Notes: generated from the sequence alone by a model not told the origin. Numbered from the stretch's first letter, positions 1 to 9,087 are shown. The stretch is DNA of 64,000 bases from Alphaproteobacteria bacterium CG11_big_fil_rev_8_21_14_0_20_39_49 (GCA_002787635.1 PCXK01000007.1:375877-439876), one strand, 5' to 3'. Program-made: numbers and translations.

Positions 1-167
1 GGTAAAAGACTAAGTTTATAGACCACACCGTCTATAACTAAAGTGTGACCTGCATTATGTCCGCCTTGAAAACGAACCACAACATCGGCTCTGTTTGAAA
101 GCCAATCAACTATTTTTCCTTTTCCCTCGTCACCCCATTGCGAACCAACAACTGCAACATTAGTCAT
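1..167 (-). CDS. purA: Adenylosuccinate synthetase, N-terminal fragment
   Basis: Joins IMP and aspartate with GTP to give adenylosuccinate, the first step from IMP to AMP, in the cytoplasm. Only about 55 codons are inside the window; the gene runs off the left edge. The P-loop-like motif [11 protein letters not shown] lies at residues 8-18 and [10 protein letters not shown] at 33-42. Asp13 and His41, the family's catalytic pair, are both present. The ATG at 167 is preceded by a good ribosome binding site (CGGAG, 6-7 nt upstream). With purB and purF elsewhere in the window it indicates an active purine route. Identity is certain despite truncation. Confidence 0.95.
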   Translation of the reverse strand, partial: MTNVAVVGSQWGDEGKGKIVDWLSNRADVVVRFQGGHNAGHTLVIDGVVYKLSLL

Positions 168-291
168 TATATTCTCCGAATTTGTTACGCTTATGTTCTA
201 GATTCGGCAATCTACATAAAAAAACATCACTAATCAAGTACGCTTTTGTACTAGATTGACAATAACTAATAAAAAAATATAATTTAACACT

Positions 292-522
292 ATGAAAGAA
301 TACGAAATAAAACGAGCAGCTACCAGATTAATTCAAAAATACGGAAAGAGAGCCTTGCCGAAAGCCGTTGAAGTTGCTCGTTTTTATTTGGGTGAACGTG
401 ATGATAAGAACGCCAAACGCTGGATAAGCATAGGCTATGAAGTCAAGCATTTGCTTAATATCTATTCTGTAAATGAAATTCTGGCACTTGAAAAAGAAGC
501 ACTTGAGACTGAGGAAGCTTAA
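292..522 (+). CDS. Small helical protein, DUF6961-like, unknown function
   Basis: A 76-residue, charged, apparently all-helical protein with no signal peptide or membrane segment. The pattern is RAA..LI..YG..A...A...A, then an acidic/basic turn (GERDDKNAKRW) and a helix I..E.K.LL. A similar layout is seen in the 70-residue protein at 43347-43559 and in small alphaproteobacterial proteins of the DUF6961 type. It starts divergently from purA, with about 120 nt between the two starts, and no clear Shine-Dalgarno sequence is visible. Function is unknown. The family assignment is an inference from the pattern A..A..L...G..A......A....D......W..I..A...L. Confidence 0.7.
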   Translation: MKEYEIKRAATRLIQKYGKRALPKAVEVARFYLGERDDKNAKRWISIGYEVKHLLNIYSVNEILALEKEALETEEA

Positions 523-567
523 TTAACCTCGGCTATGTAGTAAGAGTTTTGTAAAAACAAACATTCC

Positions 568-675
568 GTCATACTCCGGCTTGACCGGGGTATCCAAGAA
601 TATAAATACTATAATGCACGCACTTTGTGCGTACTTTTTTTATTTCTCTTGGACTCCGGCTTTCGCCGGAATGAC
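568..675. repeat. Palindromic intergenic repeat (CCGGC-type)
   Basis: The ends GTCATACTCCGGC and GCCGGAATGAC are imperfect inverted repeats that enclose about 80 nt, with a second small hairpin GCACGCACTTTGTGCG in the middle. It sits between convergent genes and could act as a two-way terminator. It belongs to the same general class as the other GTCAT...ATGAC palindromes in this window. Confidence 0.7.
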
Positions 676-682
676 AGTTTAA

Positions 683-1420
683 TTAATAAAAATCAGCACC
701 CACTAAATGTTTTCCGCCGTCTAATGCAAGCATTTGTCCCGTCATAGAGGAAGATGACAGTATAAAGTCAATCGCATTGCATATTTCGTCTACATCGGCA
801 CAGGTTTGTAGCGGAGTGGATTTTTTTGCCCTTTCAAAACCCTCTAGCGTTTCTTTGTCGTTGCGGAGGCTGTGTCCCGGACCGATTGCGTTAACCCTGA
901 CGGAAGGAGCAAGTTTTTTCGCCAGTATCTGAGTAGCTCCCCATAAACCGAACTTACTCAAAGTATAAGATAAAAATGTGTCGGGTAAATTCCATACGCA
1001 ATAATCAATCATATTAATTATATTGCCTTTATCACCTCCTAAATTTTGAACGAACTCTTTAGATAATAATATCGGTGCATATAAATTAACATTATTATGA
1101 ACCTGCATATTATAAGACGATATTTCATTTATATTGTCGTTATTGATTATGGACGCATTATTGATAATGCACGAAACTTTACCGAATTTACCGTTATATT
1201 CGGTAAATATATTTTCTAATTGCTTTTCGTCCGATAAATCTGCCCGAACTAAAAAGCACTCAACTCCAAGTTTTGTTATTTCATCGTATGTTTCTTCAGC
1301 TTCGTTTTTTGAGTTGTTATAATGAACTACAACATTCCAGCCACATGATGCCATATGCAAGGATATTGCCTTTCCTATACGTTTTGCTCCGCCTGTAACA
1401 AGTACAACTTTTCGTTCCAT
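683..1420 (-). CDS. FolM / pteridine reductase-like short-chain dehydrogenase
   Basis: A 245-residue NADP-dependent SDR. The cofactor loop is TGGAKRIG (residues 9-16), with the Arg typical of pteridine reductases, and NNAS is at 87-90. The usual catalytic Ser is replaced: the active site reads NMID..., with Asp139, Tyr152 and Lys156. This Asp-x12-Tyr-x3-Lys spacing is that of PTR1/FolM rather than classic SDRs. The segments AKKLAPSVRVNAIGP and LDGGKHL also match FolM. FolM reduces dihydromonapterin or dihydrofolate to the tetrahydro form in the cytoplasm. No folate gene is adjacent (folD is 9 kb away). It is monocistronic and divergent from the antiporter gene. The exact substrate is inferred. 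Confidence 0.85.
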   Translation of the reverse strand: MERKVVLVTGGAKRIGKAISLHMASCGWNVVVHYNNSKNEAEETYDEITKLGVECFLVRADLSDEKQLENIFTEYNGKFGKVSCIINNASIINNDNINEISSYNMQVHNNVNLYAPILLSKEFVQNLGGDKGNIINMIDYCVWNLPDTFLSYTLSKFGLWGATQILAKKLAPSVRVNAIGPGHSLRNDKETLEGFERAKKSTPLQTCADVDEICNAIDFILSSSSMTGQMLALDGGKHLVGADFY

Positions 1421-1534
1421 AATAAATTGCTTATTAGATAATATTCGTGCTATATAATATAGCCTAAATAGTATATAGCAACAAATTGAACTTGCCTTAA
1501 CTATTTTTTAAAACTTTTAGTATTTAATTTACGC

Positions 1535-3256
1535 ATGGAGAATATGGAGCAGCTTGGATATTTACCTCAAATCGTTATCCTTTTATCAGCAGCAATATTG
1601 GTTGTAGCTTTTTTTAAAAAGATTAACCTTAGCCCTGTGCTCGGATATCTTGTAGCGGGTGCTATCATCGGAGAAAACGGCTTTAATTATGTTGATTCAA
1701 AAGACCTGCATATCGTAGCCGAGGTAGGTATCGTATTTTTATTGTTCGCAATAGGTCTTGAGCTTACGATTGACAGAGTTATGGCAATGAGGAAGCATGT
1801 ATTTGGCTTTGGAACGGCTCAGGTTATGTTAACATCGGTTGCTATAGGCTTATTCTGTATGATAATAGGTATGCCGCCTGAAGCCTCAATAATTATAGGC
1901 GGTTCACTGGGGCTTTCTTCAACCGCTATAGTCCTTATGGTGATTGCCGATGCTAATGCACAATCTACGCAGGTGGGCAGGCTGTCACTTGCCACATTGT
2001 TATTGCAAGACCTTGCGGTTGTACCGTTGTTAGTATTAGTGCCTTTACTTGCCGCTAAAGAGGGCAGTGTATTTTTGTCAATGGGTACTGCCACAATAAA
2101 AGCAGCACTTGCACTAGTAATAATCTTCTTCCTTGGTCGTTTAATAATACGTCCGCTATTTAACTCTATCGCCTCTATCAATAGTAGTGAGTTGTTTGTT
2201 GCCGCTACATTATTTGTTATTTTAGGTTCGTCACTTGCTACAAATGCAATGGATTTATCACTTGCAATGGGTGCGTTCATCGCAGGATTGTTAGTTGCCG
2301 AAACACAATATCAAAATCGGGTTGAAGATAATATAATGCCGTTTAAAGGTCTTTTGATGGGGCTGTTCTTCATGACGGTAGGTATGACGATAAATCCTCA
2401 TATAATATATGAAAAACTGTACATTATAATATTTGCCTCGGTCGCTCTTATATTTACAAAAGCGTCTATTATAATCACTTTGGCAAGATTGTTTAAATTT
2501 TCATGGGGAGCTTCAATACATGCCGGATTGCTATTGGCACAAGGCAGTGAGTTTGCATTCATTTTGTTCGGATTGGCATCAAAAGGCGATATAGCCATTA
2601 TTGAGCCTGAAACCTCGCAAATATTATTAACCGTAGTTACGGTTTCAATGGCACTGACTCCCGCACTTTCAAAAATAGGCGAACTTGTCTGCAAAAGAAC
2701 CGATTCGCATATATCTGCTGATGATAATTCGATACCTTCGGCTTCAGACCTAAACAGGCATGTTGTTATTGCAGGCTTCGGAAGGGTAGGGGAAATGGTG
2801 GCAAGGCTTCTTTCGGCACAGAAAATAAACTATGTAGTAATTGAAGCCGATGCAAAAAGGGCTAAGAACGGCAGAGAAAACGGATTTCCCGTTCATCACG
2901 GAGATGCAAGTAAGTTATATGCCTTAAAAGCTGTCGGTATAGAAAGAGCAAAAGCGACTATTATTACAATCGATCAAAGCGTATATTTAAAGAAAACTAT
3001 CAGTATAATACACAAGGCTTATCCTGACATTCCTATCGTTGTACGCTCTGTGGATTTGCGAAATTTAAAGTCACTTGAAAAAGTGGGAGCAACAATTGTT
3101 GTTCCTGAAAAATATGAAGCAGGGCTGCAAATGGCAGGAGCATTGCTAAAAGCTATCGGAATGACCGAATATGAAGTAAGCAGGCTTAAAAATCAGTTCA
3201 GGGCAGGTGATTATAAAAATGCTAAAGAAGTAATGGTGGAGGAGTCTTCGTCTTAG
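1535..3256 (+). CDS. Kef-type CPA2 cation:proton antiporter with RCK domain
   Basis: A 573-residue inner-membrane protein of the monovalent cation:proton antiporter-2 family. About 12 hydrophobic segments fill residues 8-390, including the family signature SPVLGYLVAGAIIGENG near the N-terminus. A cytoplasmic TrkA-N/RCK Rossmann domain starts near residue 405 with HVVIAGFGRVGEMVARLL and would sense nucleotide or glutathione adducts. It probably exports K+ or Na+ in exchange for H+. No ancillary KefF/KefG subunit is nearby. Start: the ATG at 1535 lacks a clear ribosome site; the in-frame ATG at 1544 has GGAG just upstream and is an alternative. KefB, KefC and YbaL types cannot be told apart here. 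Confidence 0.9.
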   Translation: MENMEQLGYLPQIVILLSAAILVVAFFKKINLSPVLGYLVAGAIIGENGFNYVDSKDLHIVAEVGIVFLLFAIGLELTIDRVMAMRKHVFGFGTAQVMLTSVAIGLFCMIIGMPPEASIIIGGSLGLSSTAIVLMVIADANAQSTQVGRLSLATLLLQDLAVVPLLVLVPLLAAKEGSVFLSMGTATIKAALALVIIFFLGRLIIRPLFNSIASINSSELFVAATLFVILGSSLATNAMDLSLAMGAFIAGLLVAETQYQNRVEDNIMPFKGLLMGLFFMTVGMTINPHIIYEKLYIIIFASVALIFTKASIIITLARLFKFSWGASIHAGLLLAQGSEFAFILFGLASKGDIAIIEPETSQILLTVVTVSMALTPALSKIGELVCKRTDSHISADDNSIPSASDLNRHVVIAGFGRVGEMVARLLSAQKINYVVIEADAKRAKNGRENGFPVHHGDASKLYALKAVGIERAKATIITIDQSVYLKKTISIIHKAYPDIPIVVRSVDLRNLKSLEKVGATIVVPEKYEAGLQMAGALLKAIGMTEYEVSRLKNQFRAGDYKNAKEVMVEESSS

Positions 3257-3302
3257 TCAGTCTTTAAATGACATTTTTATTTTTCGTGATATCATAAAAA
3301 AC

Positions 3303-4487
3303 ATGGTTAAAAATATATCTACAGATGTAACAATTATCGGTGCAGGTTTAACCGGCATAACAACTGCAATTGCACTTGCACAAAATAATATTGATGTAGC
3401 TGTAATTGAATATGCCGATATTAAAAAGCTGCAATCCAAAGAATCAGACGGACGGACATGTGCTATATCTCACGGTTCATCAAAAATATTCGATAGGCTA
3501 GGGGTCTGGGAAGAGCTGAAAAAGAAAGCACAGCCAATACTTGATATAAGGGTAAGTGACGGTGAGTCACCTTTGTTCGTCCATTACGACCATAAAGCTG
3601 TAGGTAACAACCCTATGGGTTATATTGTAGAAAACTCGCATATCAGAAATGTATTATTTAAAAAAGCATCTGAATATAAAAATCTAAGGATAATTGACAA
3701 AGCAAAATACGAAGATGTAGAGTTGGAAAAAAACAAAGCTGCAATCACTTTGGATTCTGGGCAAAAAATATCTTCAATGCTAATCATAGCCGCTGACGGA
3801 AAGCAGTCTAATATACGACGGTCGGCAAATATAAAAACTACATCATACGACTATAAACAGACAGGAATAGTTTGTACGGTAAAACATGAAAAACACCATA
3901 ACGCCGTGGCGGTAGAAAAGTTTTTGCCAACGGGGCCTTTCGCTATTTTGCCTATGCATGGCGGTTATCATTCGTCACTGGTATGGACGGAGCCGACAGA
4001 GCTTGCACCCGTTTACATGAAAATGACCGATAGTGAATTTATTGAACAGATAGCGATTAGGTTTGCAGGTTATTTGGGTAAAATTGAGCTTGCAAGTGAC
4101 CGTTTTTCTTATCCTCTTTCGTTAAATATTGCAAAGAGCTACACTTCTACAAGACTTGTCTTGGTAGGTGATGCGGCTCACGGTATACACCCTATTGCAG
4201 GGCAGGGCTTTAACCTTGGGATAAGAGATGTTTCGGTTTTAGAAGACTTAATGGGCAACGCAAAAAAAACCGGGCAGGATATCGGTTCCGATATGGTTTT
4301 AGAAGAATATGCTAAAACCAGAAAATTCGATAGTATATCTCTTATTGCCACAACGGATATTCTTACAAGATTATTTTCTAATAATATAATACCTTTAAAA
4401 CACGCACGCAGAATCGGTCTTGCCACCGTTAATAAGATAACGCCTTTGAAGAAGTTTTTTATGCGTCACGCTATGGGAGATTTTTAA
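3303..4487 (+). CDS. UbiH/UbiF/Coq6-family FAD monooxygenase
   Basis: A 394-residue flavoprotein hydroxylase that adds a hydroxyl to the ring of a ubiquinone precursor. Three family motifs are present in order: the FAD dinucleotide fold IIGAGLTG at residues 11-18, the NAD(P)H/FAD DG motif AADGKQSNIRR near 175, and the second FAD motif GDAAHGIHPIAGQGF near 290. Early RTCAIS is also typical of UbiH/VisC proteins. It follows the antiporter by 46 nt on the same strand. The ring position (C4, C5 or C6) cannot be assigned; many alphaproteobacteria use one broad-specificity UbiL/UbiM-type enzyme. ubiX lies at the other end of the window. Confidence 0.88.
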   Translation: MVKNISTDVTIIGAGLTGITTAIALAQNNIDVAVIEYADIKKLQSKESDGRTCAISHGSSKIFDRLGVWEELKKKAQPILDIRVSDGESPLFVHYDHKAVGNNPMGYIVENSHIRNVLFKKASEYKNLRIIDKAKYEDVELEKNKAAITLDSGQKISSMLIIAADGKQSNIRRSANIKTTSYDYKQTGIVCTVKHEKHHNAVAVEKFLPTGPFAILPMHGGYHSSLVWTEPTELAPVYMKMTDSEFIEQIAIRFAGYLGKIELASDRFSYPLSLNIAKSYTSTRLVLVGDAAHGIHPIAGQGFNLGIRDVSVLEDLMGNAKKTGQDIGSDMVLEEYAKTRKFDSISLIATTDILTRLFSNNIIPLKHARRIGLATVNKITPLKKFFMRHAMGDF

Positions 4488-4527
4488 TATATTGAAAAAC
4501 GAAAACACTACCAAGGATTAATAACTG

Positions 4528-5127
4528 TTAACGTATCCTTCCGGTTCCTAAGAAGTTATCAGGGTTAAGCACTCTATTTATTCTTCTGTCTATAGCGGTA
4601 ATTATTTTCTGCGATGTTGGTTCGGACATTATCCATTGGGGTAAATCATCATCATTATCACTTATTTTTTTAACTTTTGAATCGACTCGCCTTGTATGTT
4701 CGGTATTATTTTCTTCGGTTCTATTGCAATTAAGATAATAACCTATGTCATCTTCATTAAATTTTGATGCTACTCCATGTAAAAGGTGAGTAAGTTCCGG
4801 ACGTGTGTATCCTGTTTTGATATAACCGGAGTCATTGTCAATTGCATTACTGATTAAATCTTGTAATGACGGATTTCTTTCTACAATTTCAAGTGCTAAT
4901 TTAGTTTGCCATGTGCTAAACGATTCATAACTAATTTTTCCATCTTCCCACTTGTCGATTTTAGTAAGAAGTTTTTTTTGAAAATGTTCGGAATCCTTGT
5001 ATTTTGCAGGAAGATTATATTCCTTATGCAAATCCGGTAAATTTACACCCATTTGAGTCATTTTTTCTTTAAATTCTTTTGAAGGTGCACAATAGTGAAT
5101 CGTAGGTCTTGAAGATGAGTTTCCCAT
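4528..5127 (-). CDS. Uncharacterised 199-residue protein, MGNSSSRP N-terminus
   Basis: I do not recognise a family. The protein is soluble and hydrophilic, with a charged central part and a likely helical C-terminus (SQKIITAIDRRINRVL). There is no signal peptide or membrane segment. The N-terminus MGNSSSRPT fits the eukaryotic N-myristoylation pattern (Gly2, small residue at 3, Ser6, no Pro at 7). The start is fixed by position: it lies 3 nt after the apaG stop, with no earlier in-frame start. It is therefore probably cotranscribed with apaG. It converges with the UbiH-type gene, and an AAGGAT/ATCCTT hairpin at 4514-4541 covers the shared end. An effector role is only a hypothesis. Confidence 0.72.
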   Translation of the reverse strand: MGNSSSRPTIHYCAPSKEFKEKMTQMGVNLPDLHKEYNLPAKYKDSEHFQKKLLTKIDKWEDGKISYESFSTWQTKLALEIVERNPSLQDLISNAIDNDSGYIKTGYTRPELTHLLHGVASKFNEDDIGYYLNCNRTEENNTEHTRRVDSKVKKISDNDDDLPQWIMSEPTSQKIITAIDRRINRVLNPDNFLGTGRIR

Positions 5128-5130
5128 AAA

Positions 5131-5523
5131 TTAGTTCGCAATCCTTTGAATGTGAGGACAATCCAGCGAAAACGGTGGAATTTCCACAATTATCATTTCT
5201 CCGTCCATCTTAACCATATCGTAAGATCCCATCATTACGCCTGAGGATTCTGTAAGATGTACGCTGCTTGAATACTCGAATTCCTCGCCCTGCTTTAATA
5301 CGGGTTGCAGACCGATTACGCCGTCTCCGTCTATTTCCTGCATTTGCCCTTTATCGTCTACAAGAACCCAATGCCTTCGAAGCAACTGCACTATGTCCGA
5401 ACTATTGTTTTTGATGCGGATATTATACTCCCAAATGAAGAAGTTATCCATAGGTGACGACTGCTCGTCTTCATATTCGGGAGTAACGGTCACTTCAATA
5501 TTATGGGATATTTGACGATACAT
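5131..5523 (-). CDS. apaG: ApaG domain protein
   Basis: A 130-residue single-domain protein with an FnIII-like beta-sandwich, the usual length for bacterial ApaG. The pattern FIWEYNIRIKNNS, then RRHWVLVDDKGQ, then GVIGLQPVLKQGEEFEYSS and SGVMMGSYDMV is that of the family throughout. ApaG is linked to Co2+/Mg2+ resistance and binds pyrophosphate-type ligands; its exact role is not settled. The stop lies 3 nt before the start of the 199-residue unknown gene, so the two probably form an operon. The upstream region is AT-rich. Confidence 0.95.
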   Translation of the reverse strand: MYRQISHNIEVTVTPEYEDEQSSPMDNFFIWEYNIRIKNNSSDIVQLLRRHWVLVDDKGQMQEIDGDGVIGLQPVLKQGEEFEYSSSVHLTESSGVMMGSYDMVKMDGEMIIVEIPPFSLDCPHIQRIAN

Positions 5524-5637
5524 AATAGCTCATTTTTAGTAATTTTTATGAGCAAGCATAATATACTTTCATAGTCGGAAGTTCTAGGGAAAATTTAATA
5601 AATTTTTGTCATTCATAATAAAAATTTTATATAAAAA

Positions 5638-6102
5638 TTAACCTCTTCCCTTATATGGCAAAACACCTTGTTCGGGTATCCAAACTCCTTGCGGAGGCTC
5701 GCCGGACTGATAAAAGATATCAATAGGTATTCCGCCCCTCGGATACCAGTAACCACCTATTCTAAGCCATTTTGGTTTTGTTTCTTCAATAATACGAAGT
5801 GCGATTGACATGGTGCAGTCTTCGTGGAACGCCCCATGATTTCTATATGATGTTAAGTATAATTTTAACGACTTGCTTTCTATAAGCAGTTTATCGGGTA
5901 CATAATCAATAACTAAGTGTGCAAAATCGGGTTGCCCTGTTATCGGGCATATTGATGTAAATTCAGGGCAGGTAAACCGCACCAGATAATCAATACCTTC
6001 CTTCGGGTTTTTTACCGTTTCAATTATTGCTTCTTCAGGTGACTTGGGTGATTCGGTTTGCGAACCAAGCTGCGAAAGTGAATTATATATAGATTCTGAC
6101 AT
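5638..6102 (-). CDS. queF: NADPH-dependent 7-cyano-7-deazaguanine reductase
   Basis: Reduces preQ0 to preQ1 in queuosine synthesis, in the cytoplasm. At 154 residues it is the short, unimodular (YkvM-like) form. The catalytic Cys52 sits in [12 protein letters not shown] with Asp59, the QueF motif ESKSLK is at 75-80, and FHED (His93, Glu94) binds substrate. The N-terminal 20 residues are Ser/Gln-rich and poorly conserved. It lies on the same strand as a GNAT gene (12 nt away) and queC, so preQ0 synthesis and reduction are encoded close together. Confidence 0.96.
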   Translation of the reverse strand: MSESIYNSLSQLGSQTESPKSPEEAIIETVKNPKEGIDYLVRFTCPEFTSICPITGQPDFAHLVIDYVPDKLLIESKSLKLYLTSYRNHGAFHEDCTMSIALRIIEETKPKWLRIGGYWYPRGGIPIDIFYQSGEPPQGVWIPEQGVLPYKGRG

Positions 6103-6114
6103 AGATTTAGTATT

Positions 6115-6687
6115 TTAAAATTTTAAATATTCTCGTTGTAAAAGTGACATTATAATAGCATCTTCAAAATTACCGTGTAGAAGTTTTTGCTCCCTTAACA
6201 CCCCTTCTTTTTTAAACCCTGCTTTTCTAAGGACATTTATTGATGCCTTATTGGTTGGAGTAACCGTAGCTTCCACCCTGTGCAAATCCATCTGGCTAAA
6301 TGCAAAGCCCAAAACGGCTTTTACCGCCTGACTCATTATACCGTTACCCCAATATTTTTTATTAAGGTCGTAGCTTATTTCACCCCTGCGGTGGTCACGG
6401 TTCCAGTAGTTAAAACCGCATGAGCCGATAAGCATATCATTATCTTTGCGTGCTATTACCCAATATACACTCCTTCTGTAACGGAATAGGTCAATATTAT
6501 AGTCTATTTCTTCTTTAACACGTGCCATATTTCTCGGTATGCATTCTTCAGGCACATAACGTATAACATCATTGTCCTGCATATATTCATAATATTCTTT
6601 AGCGTCGTTATAGCTAATCTGACGAAGTATCAATTCTTCGTTTATATTTATAATCGGAAATGAATTAAAAACTCTTTCAACGCCCAT
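6115..6687 (-). CDS. GNAT acetyltransferase, RimJ/RimL type
   Basis: A 190-residue acetyl-CoA-dependent N-acetyltransferase. The order is typical of the RimJ/RimL branch: an N-terminal LRQISYNDAKEYYEYM strand-helix, GSCGFNYWNRDHRRGEISY, then the acetyl-CoA loop KKYWGNGIMSQAVKAVL and the C-terminal NKASINVLRKAGFKKEG. The substrate may be a protein N-terminus or a small molecule; this cannot be read from sequence. It sits between queC and queF on the same strand, 12 nt from queF. No link to queuosine is known for this family, so the placement may be incidental. Confidence 0.88.
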   Translation of the reverse strand: MGVERVFNSFPIININEELILRQISYNDAKEYYEYMQDNDVIRYVPEECIPRNMARVKEEIDYNIDLFRYRRSVYWVIARKDNDMLIGSCGFNYWNRDHRRGEISYDLNKKYWGNGIMSQAVKAVLGFAFSQMDLHRVEATVTPTNKASINVLRKAGFKKEGVLREQKLLHGNFEDAIIMSLLQREYLKF

Positions 6688-6754
6688 ATTATGTAGTCTC
6701 TGTTTAATAGTTTTTTTGTTATAATTACGTTAAAAAATGACAAATTGCAAGGAT

Positions 6755-7429
6755 TTAAAGGGACGGGTCGGCTATACCGTTTTGTGCGAAGCCTTTGTTA
6801 CGAAGCCGGCACGAATCGCACTGACCACATGGTCTTCCGTTAATATCGGGGTCATAGCAGCTAATTGTTTTTGAATAGTCAAGACCAAGCTCCATACCTG
6901 TTTTTATAATCTCCGCTTTCGACATATTAATTAGAGGGGCATTTATTTTTATTCGGTTATTAGTGTTAATAGTCGCTGCCGTAGCAAGGTTTGCCATATC
7001 TTCATATGCTTTTAAATATTCGGGGCGGCAATCAGGATAACCGCTATAATCAAGTATATTAGCACCGATAAATATATCATATGCTTTTATTGTTTCCGCA
7101 TATGCAAGGGCATATGAAAGGAAGATTGTATTTCGGGCAGGAACATATGTTACGGGTATATCTTTTGATTCGGTATCCCTGTTTTTGGGGACTTCAATAT
7201 TATCTGTTAGGGCAGAGCCTCCAAATAGACGCAAATCAATTTTTGCTATCTTGTGTTCGGCAACATTTAAATCCTTTGCAAGCTCAATAGCTTTAGCAAG
7301 TTCAATATTATGACGTTGACCATAATCAAATGAAAGGGCATAAACCGCATACAATTCGCTCATTGCGATAGCACAGGTAGTCGCAGAATCCAAGCCTCCG
7401 CTTAGTAATAGAACTGCCTTTTTGCTCAT
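6755..7429 (-). CDS. queC: 7-cyano-7-deazaguanine synthase
   Basis: Converts 7-carboxy-7-deazaguanine plus ammonia to preQ0 with ATP, the step before QueF. The ATP pyrophosphatase P-loop SGGLDS is at residues 10-15. The FDYGQRH motif follows near 34. The C-terminal zinc site has four cysteines, [17 protein letters not shown], near 190-206. Length (224 residues) is normal. queD and queE are not in this window. An isolated palindrome lies upstream between this gene and the thioredoxin-like gene. Confidence 0.96.
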   Translation of the reverse strand: MSKKAVLLLSGGLDSATTCAIAMSELYAVYALSFDYGQRHNIELAKAIELAKDLNVAEHKIAKIDLRLFGGSALTDNIEVPKNRDTESKDIPVTYVPARNTIFLSYALAYAETIKAYDIFIGANILDYSGYPDCRPEYLKAYEDMANLATAATINTNNRIKINAPLINMSKAEIIKTGMELGLDYSKTISCYDPDINGRPCGQCDSCRLRNKGFAQNGIADPSL

Positions 7430-7468
7430 AACTAAACTTATTATTTAAAAACTTTTAAAAGTTGACAT

Positions 7469-7535
7469 GTCACTCTGAACTTGTTTCAGGGTCTTTTTAA
7501 AGTAAAGTTAGATGCTGAAATAAATTCAGCATGAC
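7469..7535. repeat. Solo GTCA..GCTGAA palindrome
   Basis: The arms GTCACTCTGAACTTGTTTC and GATGCTGAAATAAATTCAGC/ATGAC are the core seen inside the larger MITE-like elements, but the outer GAGTGTTCAATAAAC ends are absent. It lies between two same-strand genes (queC and the thioredoxin-like gene). Confidence 0.75.
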
Positions 7536-7637
7536 ATAAAAACTAATTATAACGTATCGCAACCGTTAAACGTACAATTCCGTTTTTAAATGTTTTTAAT
7601 AAGTAATAAAACCGCTAAATGCAAGCATATTAGACAT

Positions 7638-8189
7638 TTATTCTTTCCATTTTATCGAACAGCCTATACTAGGGTGTTGTACCCTTGGTCCTTTGTCGAG
7701 CTGTGCAACCTGCATCATTGCGTTGAAAAGATCTCTATCTGCCGAAGGATTATTTTTCATGCCGGAGCTGTCCAGCCTGCCGCGATATTGTAGTTCAAGG
7801 TTACGATTGAACCCAAAAAAATCAGGGGTACATACAGCCCCATATTGCTTAGCAACTGCCTGTGTTTCATCAATTACATATGGAAAGGGAAAGTTTTTTT
7901 GCTGTGCCAGCTTTTTCATGTTGTCGAAACTGTCATCAGGATAGTTTTTCGTATCATTTGACATTATGGCGATGGAATTGATTCCCTGCTCTTTTAATTC
8001 CGCACAATCACGTATTATTTTATCGAGAATCGCCTGAACATAAGGACAATGGTTACAAATGAACATAACCAGAAGACCGTTTTCTCCTTTTGTGTTTTCT
8101 AAAGTGTATATTTTTCCGTCAGTGCCTTTTAATTCAAAATCAGCCGCTGTCCTATTTTCTTCAATTGATGGTGTTTCCAGTGCTACCAT
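7638..8189 (-). CDS. Thioredoxin-fold protein with CxxC (AhpC/TlpA-like)
   Basis: A 183-residue protein of the thioredoxin superfamily. The redox pair is Cys45/Cys48 in FICNHCPYV. The conserved tail with SIGCSIKWK is typical of the CNHCPY subfamily of AhpC/Redoxin proteins. There is no signal peptide, so it is probably a cytoplasmic thiol reductase or peroxidase-like protein; its partner is unknown. The start overlaps the upstream membrane-protein gene by 29 bp. This start is supported by a strong AGGAG at 9 nt inside that gene, which also suggests translational coupling. Confidence 0.88.
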   Translation of the reverse strand: MVALETPSIEENRTAADFELKGTDGKIYTLENTKGENGLLVMFICNHCPYVQAILDKIIRDCAELKEQGINSIAIMSNDTKNYPDDSFDNMKKLAQQKNFPFPYVIDETQAVAKQYGAVCTPDFFGFNRNLELQYRGRLDSSGMKNNPSADRDLFNAMMQVAQLDKGPRVQHPSIGCSIKWKE

Positions 8190-9084
8190 TAATGACTCCT
8201 GTATTTTTATTATATAATTTTTCCAATCTATGCCAAAAAAGCAGTCCTTTCAATGAACAAATCATATTTATGATGAAAAATATCAGTGCTATAGCAACCC
8301 CCAGTTCAGGGTTTAAATTTAAAATGCCCGCACCATATAAGAAGGATAATTCCCTTATACCAACTCCCCCTATAGATATTGGCAGTACGGAAAGTAAAGC
8401 CGATACCGTAAATAAAAAAAGATAGCCGTTTATTAAATTAAACCCTTCATTATCAACGCCAAGGGCAACTATTATAAAATATACCGATAACACTCCTGAG
8501 GCTTGTATTGCCAAAGAATAAGGTATAGCACCCAAAGCGGTTTTATAATTTTCTTTAAGCACTTTATTGACGCAGAAAAAATATACAGGCGTAAGAATAA
8601 TAAGACTAAATGTTATTAACAGGTCACCATATCGGATAATATCCTGTACGTTAGATAATAAAGCAAATATTAAGGATAATATTAATAATATGTATAATCC
8701 GCTTGCCCTGTCCGACAGTAAAAGTCTTACTGATTTTAGTATCGGAAAATTAGCTAGCTTATTTATTGAATATGCTTTGTAACCGTCTCCGCTTATTCCT
8801 CCGGGCAATATAGTGTTAAACAGCATACCGGTGAAATAAAGACCCAAGCTGTAATTATAATTTAGCTGTAAGTTTTCTGATTTGTAGTAATATCTCATGC
8901 GGCTTACACTTACAATTTGAGCTAACATAAAGAATAGGTATGCAATATAAAGCAGAAAAGGATTGATATGCTTTATATATTGTTTGATTTTGGATATATC
9001 GGTTTGATAAAAAACAACACCTAAAGCTGCAATTATAAAAAGAATCTTTACAGCAAGCAGGGCATGTTTTTTATTTATATTCAT
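8161..9084 (-). CDS. LPG-synthase-TM/UPF0104 family membrane protein
   Basis: A 307-residue inner-membrane protein with about eight hydrophobic segments. It matches the lysylphosphatidylglycerol synthase transmembrane family (YbhN/AglD type): FNTILPGGISGDGYKAY in the middle and GGVGIRELSFLYGAG near the C-terminus. It lacks the C-terminal aminoacyl-transferase domain of MprF, so it is not a lysyl-PG synthase itself. Members are often paired with GT2 enzymes and are thought to move or modify lipid-linked substrates. Here a GT2 gene ends 3 nt upstream of its start, and the downstream thioredoxin-like gene overlaps it. Function beyond family is inference. Confidence 0.88.
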   Translation of the reverse strand: MNINKKHALLAVKILFIIAALGVVFYQTDISKIKQYIKHINPFLLYIAYLFFMLAQIVSVSRMRYYYKSENLQLNYNYSLGLYFTGMLFNTILPGGISGDGYKAYSINKLANFPILKSVRLLLSDRASGLYILLILSLIFALLSNVQDIIRYGDLLITFSLIILTPVYFFCVNKVLKENYKTALGAIPYSLAIQASGVLSVYFIIVALGVDNEGFNLINGYLFLFTVSALLSVLPISIGGVGIRELSFLYGAGILNLNPELGVAIALIFFIINMICSLKGLLFWHRLEKLYNKNTGVINGSTGNTIN

Positions 9085-9087
9085 CTA

